The notes under the pieces were generated by a model. The model made no database searches. It was not told the DNA's origin and saw nothing but the letters and a program-made list of their open reading frames with translations. From assembly GCF_001485415.1 (NCBI RefSeq), contig NZ_BCMQ01000027.1:1-44913 (forward strand): DNA of 44,913 nucleotides. Direction: 5' to 3'. A program made the position numbers and the translations under genes. This DNA is from Myroides odoratimimus (lineage in GTDB: Bacteria > Bacteroidota > Bacteroidia > Flavobacteriales > Flavobacteriaceae). Position 1 is the stretch's first letter; each line of letters starts with the position of its first letter. Below, in pieces: positions 7,744 to 15,526 of the stretch.

Positions 7744-8415
7744 ATGAAATTTGATAAAATCCACAATAAGGGTCAGGCTAGATTATTTAAGAATCCTTAT
7801 TTAGAAATGCTTACTAAGGGACATCCTGCAGTTATTTGGGGGATGTATATTCCTGTATTATCATATATAGTATATCTTGGGTATACAGATTACAACTTTT
7901 CAGTCCAGAATCTTGTTCTTCTATTCTTTGGAGGAATGATATTCTGGACTTTTTTTGAATATCTAGCACATCGTTATATTTTTCATTTAATAAGTGATAA
8001 ACCGAATGCGCAGAGGTTTGCTTATATTATGCATGGCAATCATCACCATTATCCTCGAGATAGACAGCGATTGTTTATGCCTCCTGTGCCTAGTATTATA
8101 TTAGCTTCTGTACTTTTTGGATTACATTATCTGATTATGGGTAGATATACATTTGGTTTTTATCCTGGTTTTATAATAGGGTATTTATTATATGCATCGA
8201 TGCATTATGCTATTCATGCATTTGCACCACCCTTTAAGTTTATGAAGCCACTATGGCGTAACCATCATTTGCATCACTATAAAGATGAAGAAATGGGCTT
8301 CGGTGTAAGTAATACTTTTTGGGATCGAGTATTCGGAACAATGTTCGATTTAGATAAGGAGAAAGAAGATAAAGAGAAGGTAAAAGAACTTATGTTTGAA
8401 AAGAAAAATAAATAA
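7744..8415 (+). CDS. Fatty acid hydroxylase/sterol desaturase family membrane protein
   Basis: This 223-residue integral membrane di-iron protein carries several histidine boxes: HRYIFH, HGNHHHYP, HYAIHAF and RNHHLHHYK, the pattern of the fatty acid hydroxylase superfamily. Hydrophobic segments near residues 30-50, 55-75 and 115-150 put the histidine clusters on the cytoplasmic face. The family inserts hydroxyl groups or double bonds in lipids; the length and box spacing resemble fatty acid 2-hydroxylases. Its place after fabH suggests an acyl chain as substrate, perhaps for hydroxylated lipids, but the substrate cannot be read from sequence. Confidence 0.85.
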   Translation: MKFDKIHNKGQARLFKNPYLEMLTKGHPAVIWGMYIPVLSYIVYLGYTDYNFSVQNLVLLFFGGMIFWTFFEYLAHRYIFHLISDKPNAQRFAYIMHGNHHHYPRDRQRLFMPPVPSIILASVLFGLHYLIMGRYTFGFYPGFIIGYLLYASMHYAIHAFAPPFKFMKPLWRNHHLHHYKDEEMGFGVSNTFWDRVFGTMFDLDKEKEDKEKVKELMFEKKNK

Positions 8416-8416
8416 A

Positions 8417-8450
8417 AAAACGACTATCAATCTGATAGTCGTTTTTTTTA
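8417..8450 (+). terminator. Shared terminator, hydroxylase gene and endonuclease gene
   Basis: CGACTATCA pairs with TGATAGTCG around a 3-base loop, with an A-run before and a T-run after, so it can stop transcription from both sides. Confidence 0.85.
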
Positions 8451-8459
8451 TAAAGAGTA

Positions 8460-9452
8460 TTATTTTTTAGCCCATTTGTTTTCTGATAACTTAAGTTTAC
8501 CATTATCATTTCCCCATATTAGATTTGCTAAATAAGGGTTGTCAATAAAAGGATTTCTATTCCCTTGAGAATATTGGTTATTTGGGTTACCGTGATATTC
8601 ATTACGTTTTCTCTCTATTTCAGACACAGGATCTTCTTCATTCCATTTTAAGAATAAGTCAATCATGCCATCTCTTTCACCTCTATTAAAGAACAGAATA
8701 GATCCTTCTCCAATAGCTCCTGGATGACATTGCTGTTCATATCGCACAAACATATACATCATCATTCTAGCCACATCACCTTTCCACTCTTCACCAGGGT
8801 ACCAGTAGTTTCCTCTTTTACCTGAATTACCTTTACCATCTACAAATTTTAGATTACTTCTAGTATTATTCCACTCACCATTAATAGGACGAAGGTTGTG
8901 GACATCGGTTCCTGCAATCAGACCTATTTCTGTATAACCAGAATACTTATCTGTAACTAGTTTTGGATTAGCAAGTGACTTTGCATATACGTGTTCACGT
9001 TCCCATAGTTTATCTCTCAGATTAGGATTGTTTGTTCCACTTGTATTTCTGCGTTCTTTATCTAAAGATCGTGAATGTACATCTTTATTACTTTCTCCAT
9101 GAGGCCAACCATAGATTAATAAAACGTTGTTTGGGTTATCTGGATCTTCATCGGTTATTTTTGAAGCATTCCATACATCAGGTGTGTACTTTAAGTGTCG
9201 ATGAGTCTGAGTAACTAGTTTGTTTAAAGAAGCTTTTAATTTTAATCCTCTTAAATTTAGATCAATATCTTTATAGTAAGCTATTTCTTCCTTTGTTACT
9301 GGAATATAATTATTTGAATCATATAGATTGTTGTCTATGATCGGAGGATTTGGATCTTCAGGGATAGGTTTGTCTATTATAGCATTATCTTCTTTTGAGC
9401 AAGAAAAAGATAATATAGCAAGACATAGTATTATACTAAATCTTTTAATCAT
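8460..9452 (-). CDS. Endonuclease I family lipoprotein, copy 1
   Basis: This 330-residue predicted lipoprotein nuclease has its lipobox cysteine at C18 (LSFSCSK). A proline-rich linker (~25-45) leads into a domain of the endonuclease I family (EndA/Vvn-like, beta-beta-alpha metal). The catalytic motif is WEREHVYAKSL, and the second is DVHNLRPINGEWNNTRSN with conserved Asn and Arg residues. WYPGEEWKGDVARMMMYM is also diagnostic. Such enzymes cut DNA and RNA non-specifically at the surface or in the periplasm, for nutrient scavenging or DNA clearance. Copies 2 and 3 lie nearby on the same strand. A -7 box is at 9484-9491. Confidence 0.9.
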   Translation of the reverse strand: MIKRFSIILCLAILSFSCSKEDNAIIDKPIPEDPNPPIIDNNLYDSNNYIPVTKEEIAYYKDIDLNLRGLKLKASLNKLVTQTHRHLKYTPDVWNASKITDEDPDNPNNVLLIYGWPHGESNKDVHSRSLDKERRNTSGTNNPNLRDKLWEREHVYAKSLANPKLVTDKYSGYTEIGLIAGTDVHNLRPINGEWNNTRSNLKFVDGKGNSGKRGNYWYPGEEWKGDVARMMMYMFVRYEQQCHPGAIGEGSILFFNRGERDGMIDLFLKWNEEDPVSEIERKRNEYHGNPNNQYSQGNRNPFIDNPYLANLIWGNDNGKLKLSENKWAKK

Positions 9453-9483
9453 TGGTAATTATGTTTTATTGTTTCTGTTATGA

Positions 9484-9491
9484 CAAAATTA
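9484..9491 (-). promoter_or_regulatory. -7 box of endonuclease copy 1
   Basis: On the minus strand the sequence reads TAATTTTG (TAnnTTTG), 31 bp before the ATG at 9452. Confidence 0.5.
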
Positions 9492-9540
9492 CTTAATTAA
9501 AAATGATAATGACGGAAAGTGTCCAAAATAAACCAAATAA

Positions 9541-9570
9541 AAAAAGGACATCTTTATATAGATGTCCTTT
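9541..9570 (-). terminator. Terminator of tRNA-Met
   Basis: AAAGGACATCT and AGATGTCCTTT form an 11-bp stem followed on the minus strand by a T-run, 8 bp beyond the tRNA 3' end. Confidence 0.8.
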
Positions 9571-9577
9571 TGCCTTG

Positions 9578-9651
9578 TAGCGAAGACGGGAGTTGAACCC
9601 GTGACCTCAGGGTTATGAATCCTGCGCTCTAACCGACTGAGCTACCTCGCC
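9578..9651 (-). tRNA. tRNA-Met (anticodon CAT), elongator type
   Basis: The cloverleaf reads from GGCGAGG at 9651 to CTTCGCT plus discriminator A at 9578. The D-arm is TAGCTCAGTCGGTTAGAGC, the anticodon loop is TTCATAA, and the T-arm is ACGGGTTCAACTCCCGT. G1 pairs with T72 as a wobble, unlike the initiator's unpaired position 1. A CAT anticodon is also read as Ile after lysidine modification, so Ile2 is not excluded. CCA is not encoded. Confidence 0.9.
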
Positions 9652-10017
9652 ATTTTTGGTCTGCATTACTTCCGTATTGCGAGTGCAAATATAGTAGTAT
9701 TTATGGGTTCTCCAAACTGTTTTTACGAGTTATTTTTAAAATAAATGACACGATTAGTTTAACCTATTTAGAATGAAAAGTTTACTGAGTAAATATTTTT
9801 TTATTTTTTTTGAAATATTTTTATTCTAATCTATTTTCTATAATAAAACACCGTTTTTACGAAGTAGAATAAGGATAGATGAAATTTCTTACACTATTTT
9901 TTGTATTTTAAATAAAGTATAGGGCTATGTTTTTACATAGATTCTCAAAAGGGTACACATTGTTATAATTTTGTGAAATTTCTTTTAGAAATTGTTTTGA
10001 TATATATCTTTGAGGGC
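9652..10017. other. Intergenic region upstream of DedA gene
   Basis: This 366-bp gap is very AT-rich. Apart from the -7 box at 9966-9973 I see no gene, repeat or convincing hairpin in it. Confidence 0.5.
9966..9973 (+). promoter_or_regulatory. -7 box of DedA gene, decides its start
   Basis: TAATTTTG fits TAnnTTTG and overlaps the GTG at 9973. Transcription would then begin near 9980, downstream of that GTG, so the ATG at 10018 is the likely start. Confidence 0.5.
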
Positions 10018-10668
10018 ATGGAACTATTAGATTATCTTTTTCACATTGATAAGTATTTGCACATCTTTATAGAGCAATACGGAACGTGGTTATACGTTAT
10101 TTTGTTTTTAATCATTTTTGTTGAGACAGGCTTAGTGGTTATGCCTTTTTTACCTGGTGACTCGCTTCTCTTCGCAACAGGAATGTTAGTAGCTCAGTCA
10201 GATGAACTGAATATAGTATTAACCATTGCGATTCTTCTAGTAGCAGCCATTACAGGAGACTCTTTAAACTACTATCTTGGGCGAAAAGTAGGGATGCGTC
10301 TTACGGAGTTTAAATTGTTTGGTAAACAAGTAGTGAAACAAGAGCACCTAGATAAGACACAGTCTTTTTATGAGAAGTATGGAGAGCGCACCATCGTTAT
10401 TGCTCGATTTGTCCCTATAGTTCGTACGTTAGCTCCTTTTGTAGCAGGTATTGGAAAGATGAGATACGGAATATTTATGACTTATAATGTAGTAGGAGGG
10501 ATAGTATGGGTATTAGGGCTTACTTTAGCGGGATATTTCTTAGGGAATATACCTTTTGTAAAAGATAATTTCTCTAAAATTGTGCTTCTGATTATAGTAG
10601 TGTCTGTATTGCCTATTGTATATGAGTTTATAAAGGCTAAAGTACAAAGCAAAAAAGCAATTGAATAG
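10018..10668 (+). CDS. DedA family membrane protein
   Basis: This 216-residue polytopic inner-membrane protein belongs to the DedA/VTT family, several members of which move undecaprenyl phosphate or phospholipid head groups across the membrane. An acidic motif (VETGLVVMPFLPGDSLLF) precedes the diagnostic FYEKYGERTIVIARFVPIVR and TLAPFVAGIGKM block, with conserved arginines in a re-entrant region. Membrane spans follow near the C terminus. A GTG at 9973 would add 15 residues, but it overlaps the apparent promoter, so I prefer the ATG at 10018. It stands alone between tRNA-Met and endonuclease copy 2, ending in a terminator. The specific lipid is unknown. Confidence 0.9.
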   Translation: MELLDYLFHIDKYLHIFIEQYGTWLYVILFLIIFVETGLVVMPFLPGDSLLFATGMLVAQSDELNIVLTIAILLVAAITGDSLNYYLGRKVGMRLTEFKLFGKQVVKQEHLDKTQSFYEKYGERTIVIARFVPIVRTLAPFVAGIGKMRYGIFMTYNVVGGIVWVLGLTLAGYFLGNIPFVKDNFSKIVLLIIVVSVLPIVYEFIKAKVQSKKAIE

Positions 10669-10695
10669 AATATTAATTTAAATAATAAACGATAG

Positions 10696-10724
10696 AACCA
10701 ATGTGATAAGCATTGGTTTTTTTA
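10696..10724 (+). terminator. Terminator of DedA gene
   Basis: AACCAATG pairs with CATTGGTT around a 6-base loop, followed by seven or more Ts. Confidence 0.8.
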
Positions 10725-10902
10725 TGTCTTTATCCAAAAAATATGTGATAGTGATGTATAAAAGAAACAATACAATACAAGATAGTCCATATTAAGACTT
10801 AAGTGCACTCTAGTATAGTTTTAGAGCTAATGAAAGAATTGTGAAGTAGAGTTGTTTTGTAGTACTGAGTTAATGTGATAGTGTAGACACTAGATATAAT
10901 AA

Positions 10903-10940
10903 AAAAAAGCTAGAAATCATGTACTGACTTCTAGCTTTTA
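10903..10940 (-). terminator. Terminator of endonuclease copy 2
   Basis: AAAAGCTAGAA (10905-10915) pairs with TTCTAGCTTTT (10929-10939), followed on the minus strand by a T-run. Confidence 0.75.
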
Positions 10941-10957
10941 TTTATAATAGGGTTATG

Positions 10958-11992
10958 CTATTTACTCCATTTGTTTTCTGCCTTAGGACCACCCCAGATA
11001 CGAGTAGCTAATTCAGGGTTGTCAATGAATGGGTTACGGTTACCTTGAGAATATTTATAGTTAGGATTATTCGGGTTACCGTGGTATTCATTACGTCTTC
11101 TCTCTATTTCATCTACAGGATCTTCTGCATTCCATTTTAAGAATAAGTCAATCATTTCATCGCTTAATACACCAGCTTTAGCATCTCTAGGTATTCCTAC
11201 TTTAGTAGCTTTAGTATATCCTCCTCCATTTTCGTTTTCATAGCGGATATGCATATACATCATCATACGAGCTACATCTCCTTTCCATTCATCACCAGGG
11301 AAATAGTATTCTTTACCTACTTTTTTTGAATTTCCACTACCATCTACAAATTTGTTATTACTTCTAGATGAGTTCGTAGATCTATTGATTGCACGTAAGT
11401 GATGTGCATCATGTCCAGCGATATCTTCTATTGCAGTTGGTTTATCATCAGAATATGTAGTTGTTAAGGCTTTTTGATTTTTAGCTTTATCTACAGCTAA
11501 TGCTTTAGCGAATACATGTTCTCTTTCCCATTTAGAAGTAACTGGCATTGAAGGATTAGTACCATTATTCTTATGTTCTTTAGGGACAGATCTCATTTTA
11601 GTGATATCACCCTTAGTATCTTTATCTGGCCAACCATAAATCTGAAGAACATTATCTTTATTCTCTGGATCTTGATCAGTGAATTCTGTAGCTTCCCAGA
11701 TACCAGGTGTATAACTCTGTGGGATATGAGTATCTTTCACTAGTTTTGCTAACTGTTGTTTTAGCTGTGTTCCCTCTTTAGTGAAGTCTAGCTTGCTGTA
11801 ATACTGTTGGTATTGAGCAGGGATGATGTAGTCTCCAGGATTAGGAGTGATACTTCCTCCTTCGTCAGGTTTTTCTTCGCCACCGTTACCTGGCTTTTCT
11901 GTCGATTCAGTAGGTTCGGTAATAATAGGGTCTTTCGTACAAGAAGTAGCGAAGACGGCTAATCCTGCTAATACAAGTAATGTTTTTTTCAT
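10958..11992 (-). CDS. Endonuclease I family lipoprotein, copy 2
   Basis: A 344-residue paralogue of the 8460 and 12303 genes. The lipobox cysteine is C18 (FATSCTK), followed by an acidic, proline- and glycine-rich linker (~25-55) longer than in the other copies. The nuclease core keeps WEREHVFAKAL, DAHHLRAINRSTNSSRSN and FPGDEWKGDVARMMMYM, and the shared tail NPFIDNPELATRIWGG. DAHHLRA replaces the DVHNLRP of copy 1, a feature it shares with copy 3, so copies 2 and 3 look closer to each other. A secreted nuclease role is expected from the family. It has its own terminator; no clear TAnnTTTG box was found upstream. Confidence 0.9.
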   Translation of the reverse strand: MKKTLLVLAGLAVFATSCTKDPIITEPTESTEKPGNGGEEKPDEGGSITPNPGDYIIPAQYQQYYSKLDFTKEGTQLKQQLAKLVKDTHIPQSYTPGIWEATEFTDQDPENKDNVLQIYGWPDKDTKGDITKMRSVPKEHKNNGTNPSMPVTSKWEREHVFAKALAVDKAKNQKALTTTYSDDKPTAIEDIAGHDAHHLRAINRSTNSSRSNNKFVDGSGNSKKVGKEYYFPGDEWKGDVARMMMYMHIRYENENGGGYTKATKVGIPRDAKAGVLSDEMIDLFLKWNAEDPVDEIERRRNEYHGNPNNPNYKYSQGNRNPFIDNPELATRIWGGPKAENKWSK

Positions 11993-12302
11993 GTTTGGTA
12001 AGTGATTTATTATTCTGTTTTTTACAATAGAATGAATAATTATTGCGCTATTCTATTAGCTTGCAAGTTACTTATTCTATTCTCTAAGTTTAGGTGATGA
12101 AGAGGGTTTGTGAATATTCTTGTATATACGCAAAAATTGGAAGTATGATATTGTTATTTATTGGCAGTACGAGAAGAAATTTATTTTTTTAGGTCTTTTA
12201 GTATTAATTACTGAGGCGTTTTTAGAGGAATAAGGAAGAGATAAGACTAAAAAAAAGGACAATCCGTCAGATTGTCCTTTTTGTGTATCTAAAATTGTAC
12301 AG
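11993..12302. other. Intergenic region between endonuclease copies 2 and 3
   Basis: This 310-bp AT-rich gap holds the terminator of copy 3 at 12250-12282. The rest must contain the promoter of copy 2, but I found no TAnnTTTG box and no gene. Confidence 0.5.
12250..12282 (-). terminator. Terminator of endonuclease copy 3
   Basis: AAAAGGACAATC pairs with GATTGTCCTTTT around CGTCA, with a T-run on the minus strand. Confidence 0.8.
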
Positions 12303-13256
12303 TTATTCTTTTGTCCAGTTGTTTTTTGCTTCTGGGCCGCCCCAGATTTGAGTAGCTAGATAAGGGTTGTCTATAAAGGGATTTCTGTTTCCTTGAGCAT
12401 ATTTATTCTTCGTGTTAGCATGATACTCATTTCTGTATCTCTCGATTTCAGAGACAGGATCTTCAGCATTCCATTCTAGCAATAGATTAATCATATTTGG
12501 ATCTATCTTATTAGTAGTACCGACTACCACACCAGCATTTCTTCCATTATTTCCTTTAGGAGTATACTTAGGGATGCATCTATTCTCATAACGGATATAC
12601 ATATACATCATCATACGCGCCACATCTCCTTTCCACTCATCGCCAGGATACCAATAATCTCCTACTAGTTTAGAAGTACCACTACCTTGTACGAATGGTT
12701 TATTTCCTCTAATACTATTCCATTTGACATCTGCAGCTCTTAGATGATGTGCATCTGCCCCTGGACCAGCTTCATTTAGATTAGGTGTGCCTAGAGATTT
12801 AGCATAAGTGTGTTCTCTGTTCCATTGTCCTTGACCACCACCATTACTCTGCTTACCTCTGGTATACGCTGTGGTGCCTGTGCGTACTCCTTTATGACCA
12901 TATAATAGATATACCTCATTACCTTCAGGTGTTAGGTCAGTTGCTTTGGTAGCTTCCCATATTTCTTTATAGCTTAATTCTCTTACGTGTTTACGAGTGC
13001 TTAGTTCTGTTAGCTCTTGTTTTAGCGCTAGACCTGTTTTAGTGAAATCTACTCCTTGGTAATAATCTTGTTCAGACGTAGGGATAGAGAAAAAACCAGT
13101 GGTAGTAGCCTTACTGTTTTCAGTGGCTTTTACATCAGTAGTAGGTACTTCTCCAGTGGAATAAATAGGAGTAAAGTTTGTATTACTCTTTTTATCACAT
13201 GCACCTAGCGTAAGTACTAAAAGAGATATTGAGGCTATAAGGAAGTTGGTTTTCAT
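12303..13256 (-). CDS. Endonuclease I family lipoprotein, copy 3
   Basis: A 317-residue third paralogue. The lipobox cysteine is C20 (LTLGACDK). After a Thr/Ser-rich linker the core shows WNREHTYAKSL, DAHHLRAADVKWNSIRGN and YPGDEWKGDVARMMMYM, and ends with NPFIDNPYLATQIWGG. The catalytic His and the Asn/Arg metal-site motifs are intact, so it is probably active. Its N-terminal linker and central loop differ strongly from copies 1 and 2 while the core is conserved, which suggests older duplications rather than a recent one. A role in extracellular nucleic acid degradation is inferred from the family. Confidence 0.9.
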   Translation of the reverse strand: MKTNFLIASISLLVLTLGACDKKSNTNFTPIYSTGEVPTTDVKATENSKATTTGFFSIPTSEQDYYQGVDFTKTGLALKQELTELSTRKHVRELSYKEIWEATKATDLTPEGNEVYLLYGHKGVRTGTTAYTRGKQSNGGGQGQWNREHTYAKSLGTPNLNEAGPGADAHHLRAADVKWNSIRGNKPFVQGSGTSKLVGDYWYPGDEWKGDVARMMMYMYIRYENRCIPKYTPKGNNGRNAGVVVGTTNKIDPNMINLLLEWNAEDPVSEIERYRNEYHANTKNKYAQGNRNPFIDNPYLATQIWGGPEAKNNWTKE

Positions 13257-13287
13257 ACGTCAGAAATATCAAAAGGAGTATATAAGT

Positions 13288-13319
13288 AAAAAGCCTGTTT
13301 TAAGGTAAAACAGGCTTTT
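13288..13319 (-). terminator. Hairpin after RsmB-like gene, possible bidirectional element
   Basis: AAAAGCCTGTTTTA pairs with TAAAACAGGCTTTT around AGG, with T-rich flank on the minus strand. It lies 13 bp after the stop of the methyltransferase gene, which it would terminate. Confidence 0.8.
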
Positions 13320-13332
13320 GTTATCGGTAGGT

Positions 13333-14544
13333 TTATTTTTTCTCTAATAAAGCCATATAGAATCCATCAAAACCAGACTCACTAGATAGAATTTTATGAT
13401 CTTCGATCAGTTTAAAGTCTTTACCAGCATCTGATTTTAAGAACTTTTCTATCTGTAGTTCATTTTCAGAAGGAAGAATAGAGCAGGTAGCATATACCAT
13501 CTTACCACCAGCTTTAAGTATCTTAGAATAATCTTGTAATACTTGCTCTTGTACTTGCTTAATTTCTTCTACGAACTCAGGTCTAAGCTTCCATTTGCTA
13601 TCAGGGTTTCTTTTTAATACTCCTAATCCACTACATGGTGCATCTATTAATAGACGATCAGCCTTGTCATGTAGTTTTTTAATCGTTTTAGTACCTTCTA
13701 TGATTCTGTACTCGATATTAAAAGCTCCGTTTCGCTTCGCTCTGATCTTTAATTGCTTTTGTTTGCTCTCATAGATATCCATTGCTATGATTTGCCCTTT
13801 ATTCTCCATAAGAGAAGCTAAGTGTAGCGTCTTACCGCCCGCACCCGCACATGTATCTACTACACGCATTCCAGGTTTTACATCTAACAGTCTAGCTACT
13901 AACTGAGAAGAAGCATCTTGTACTTCGAATAATCCTTCTTTAAAAGCATCTGTCATAAATACATTCGCTCTTTCTTTAAGGATTAATGCATCAGGATATT
14001 CTTCAGGCATAATAGTCTCTATATCTAGATCCATCAGAATACCATATAGTTTTTGTCTAGTTGTTTTTAAAGTATTCACACGTAAGATCACGCTAGCTTG
14101 TTTATTCTGAGCAGCAAGTTCTTTCGTCCATTTTTCTTCACCTAATTCTTTCACACCTAATTCATCCATCCAGTCAGGAATAGACTCTCTGAATTTACGT
14201 GTTTTGTTTAATTCGTCGAATCTACCTTTAATACGTCTTGCAGGTGTGTTTTCGAAGTATTTCCAGTCCGGTAATGTATAACCTCTAAGTACAGCCCAAA
14301 CAGCGAATATTCTCCAAGCGTCATCTCTGTTTATAGGGTCTTTTACTTCTGCTATTTCAGCATATAGTCTTCTCCATCTTACGATTTCATAGATAGTCTC
14401 AGCTACGAATTTTCTATCAGCGCTTCCCCAGCGTTTATCTTTTTTCAAGGCTCTAGCTACCATTTTATCTGCATACTCACCATCGTTGAATATAGCTAAA
14501 ATAGAGTCTATAACTGTAAATACAAGGTTTCTGTGTAATCTCAT
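13333..14544 (-). CDS. RsmB/NOP-family rRNA (cytosine-5) methyltransferase
   Basis: This 403-residue enzyme is predicted to methylate a cytosine in rRNA using S-adenosylmethionine. The N-terminal ~130 residues form the NusB-like RNA-binding region, and the C-terminal ~250 the Rossmann methyltransferase. The SAM motif is VVDTCAGAGGKT, motif IV DAPCSGLGVL holds the product-release cysteine, and motif VI YATCSILPSENE holds the catalytic cysteine. A longer start at 14571 would add nine residues, but a -7 box occupies 14571-14578, so I use the ATG at 14544 (MRLHRNLVF). Whether the target is the RsmB cytosine (C967) or another site cannot be told. Confidence 0.9.
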   Translation of the reverse strand: MRLHRNLVFTVIDSILAIFNDGEYADKMVARALKKDKRWGSADRKFVAETIYEIVRWRRLYAEIAEVKDPINRDDAWRIFAVWAVLRGYTLPDWKYFENTPARRIKGRFDELNKTRKFRESIPDWMDELGVKELGEEKWTKELAAQNKQASVILRVNTLKTTRQKLYGILMDLDIETIMPEEYPDALILKERANVFMTDAFKEGLFEVQDASSQLVARLLDVKPGMRVVDTCAGAGGKTLHLASLMENKGQIIAMDIYESKQKQLKIRAKRNGAFNIEYRIIEGTKTIKKLHDKADRLLIDAPCSGLGVLKRNPDSKWKLRPEFVEEIKQVQEQVLQDYSKILKAGGKMVYATCSILPSENELQIEKFLKSDAGKDFKLIEDHKILSSESGFDGFYMALLEKK

Positions 14545-14564
14545 TATTATATTATATATAAAAT

Positions 14565-14594
14565 AGCCCACAAATATACGTTGATTTGTGGGCT
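14565..14594 (-). terminator. Terminator of the sigma operon overlapping the next promoter
   Basis: AGCCCACAAAT (14565-14575) and ATTTGTGGGCT (14584-14594) are perfect 11-bp arms lying just after the Spy-like gene. The minus-strand 3' arm and loop contain TATATTTG (14571-14578), a TAnnTTTG -7 box for the methyltransferase gene. Confidence 0.65.
14571..14578 (-). promoter_or_regulatory. -7 box of RsmB-like gene
   Basis: TATATTTG on the minus strand, 26 bp before the ATG at 14544 and inside the terminator hairpin. It rules out the longer start at 14571. Confidence 0.5.
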
Positions 14595-14633
14595 TTATAG
14601 GTATGGATTAATATTATTTTAAGTTAAATAGAA

Positions 14634-15077
14634 TTACTTCTTGTCTTTATACTTTTTTAGGAGTTGACGGTTAAAGTCGTCTTCTGCTTTCTTTAGAATA
14701 AGAATTTTCTTTTCACCTATGATTTTTTTAGCATCTTCTACAAACTTGATTCGAGCAGAAGAATAAGATTCTTCGAAGTCTATTAGTTCCTGTACTTTTT
14801 TATTCGCTTCTTTATCACTTAGCTTGTTTAAGTCTTGTATATCTGCGTTTTTGATGTATTTAAATACATTAGTGTGTCGTAGTTCTGACATCTTCTTATC
14901 ATAAGCGATGTAAATCGGTAAGAACTTTTCGGCTTGTTCGCTACTCAAGTTTAATTCGGCTGTAATATGAGCAACTTTTAATGATCTAATCTGATCATGT
15001 TTGTCTTGTGCATAAGTAGTTACACTAAACATAAGCACCATTAAAATACTTAATAATTGTTTCATTGTATTATTCAT
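14634..15077 (-). CDS. Periplasmic Spy/CpxP-like helical protein, last gene of ECF sigma operon
   Basis: A 147-residue exported protein with a signal peptide (residues ~1-23, cleavage near TTYAQ) and an all-helical, highly charged mature part. LNLSSEQAEKFLPIY resembles the LTxxQ-type motif of Spy/CpxP periplasmic chaperones, and such proteins often sit beside ECF sigma genes in Flavobacteria. Its start overlaps the upstream gene by 8 bp, so the two are translationally coupled; an internal ATG four codons later (15065) would just abut. A sensing or feedback role is inferred from operon position and family only. Confidence 0.75.
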   Translation of the reverse strand: MNNTMKQLLSILMVLMFSVTTYAQDKHDQIRSLKVAHITAELNLSSEQAEKFLPIYIAYDKKMSELRHTNVFKYIKNADIQDLNKLSDKEANKKVQELIDFEESYSSARIKFVEDAKKIIGEKKILILKKAEDDFNRQLLKKYKDKK

Positions 15078-15483
15078 TTAAGTAATACTCGATATCAATA
15101 TGTGATAACACATAATGATCTATTTGGGATTGTTTTATTTCTATATTATCTTTTAAATCGTTGAAGTCCTGTTCATCTAATGCATTGATAATGTCATTGT
15201 TTAAAGAGAAGCTTTGATTGTATTCTAAGTAACTCTCTATACTATCTTTATTTAAAGTATTAGAATCTGGAGTAAAGAAGAACGTAATACCAAACAGCAA
15301 TGCAATAGCCGCTGCTGCAGCGGTCCAAATATAACGGTTTTTATACAGAGGTACTACCTTAGGAGTAGGAGTGATAGAAGAGTCAATATTAGCTAATACT
15401 CTATGCTCTAGATTAGCAAAGTAGTCTTCAGGTACTTTAAAAGTGCCTTTAGGATCTTTCGTATTTAAATATTTATTGTCCAT
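15070..15483 (-). CDS. Probable anti-sigma factor, single-pass membrane protein
   Basis: A 137-residue protein with a cytoplasmic N-terminal part (~1-50, including FKVPEDYFANLEHRVLANID, a pattern common in short Bacteroidota anti-sigma-like proteins), one membrane span (WTAAAAAIALLFGITFFF, ~residues 53-70) and an acidic extracytoplasmic tail. It lies 43 bp after the ECF sigma gene and overlaps the Spy-like gene by 8 bp. No zinc-binding HxxxCxxC motif is present. The anti-sigma role is inferred from topology and neighbours. Confidence 0.7.
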   Translation of the reverse strand: MDNKYLNTKDPKGTFKVPEDYFANLEHRVLANIDSSITPTPKVVPLYKNRYIWTAAAAAIALLFGITFFFTPDSNTLNKDSIESYLEYNQSFSLNNDIINALDEQDFNDLKDNIEIKQSQIDHYVLSHIDIEYYLNE

Positions 15484-15526
15484 ATTCTTCTCCTTTATTA
15501 GTTAGACGATTAAAAAGTACAAAGGT

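Noticed and set aside
9973..10017. GTG start of the DedA gene at 9973
   Set aside because: The GTG overlaps a TAnnTTTG promoter box; the ATG at 10018 is preferred, though not proven.
13333..14571. The longer start of the RsmB-like gene at 14571
   Set aside because: A -7 promoter box occupies 14571-14578, so transcription probably begins downstream of this codon.
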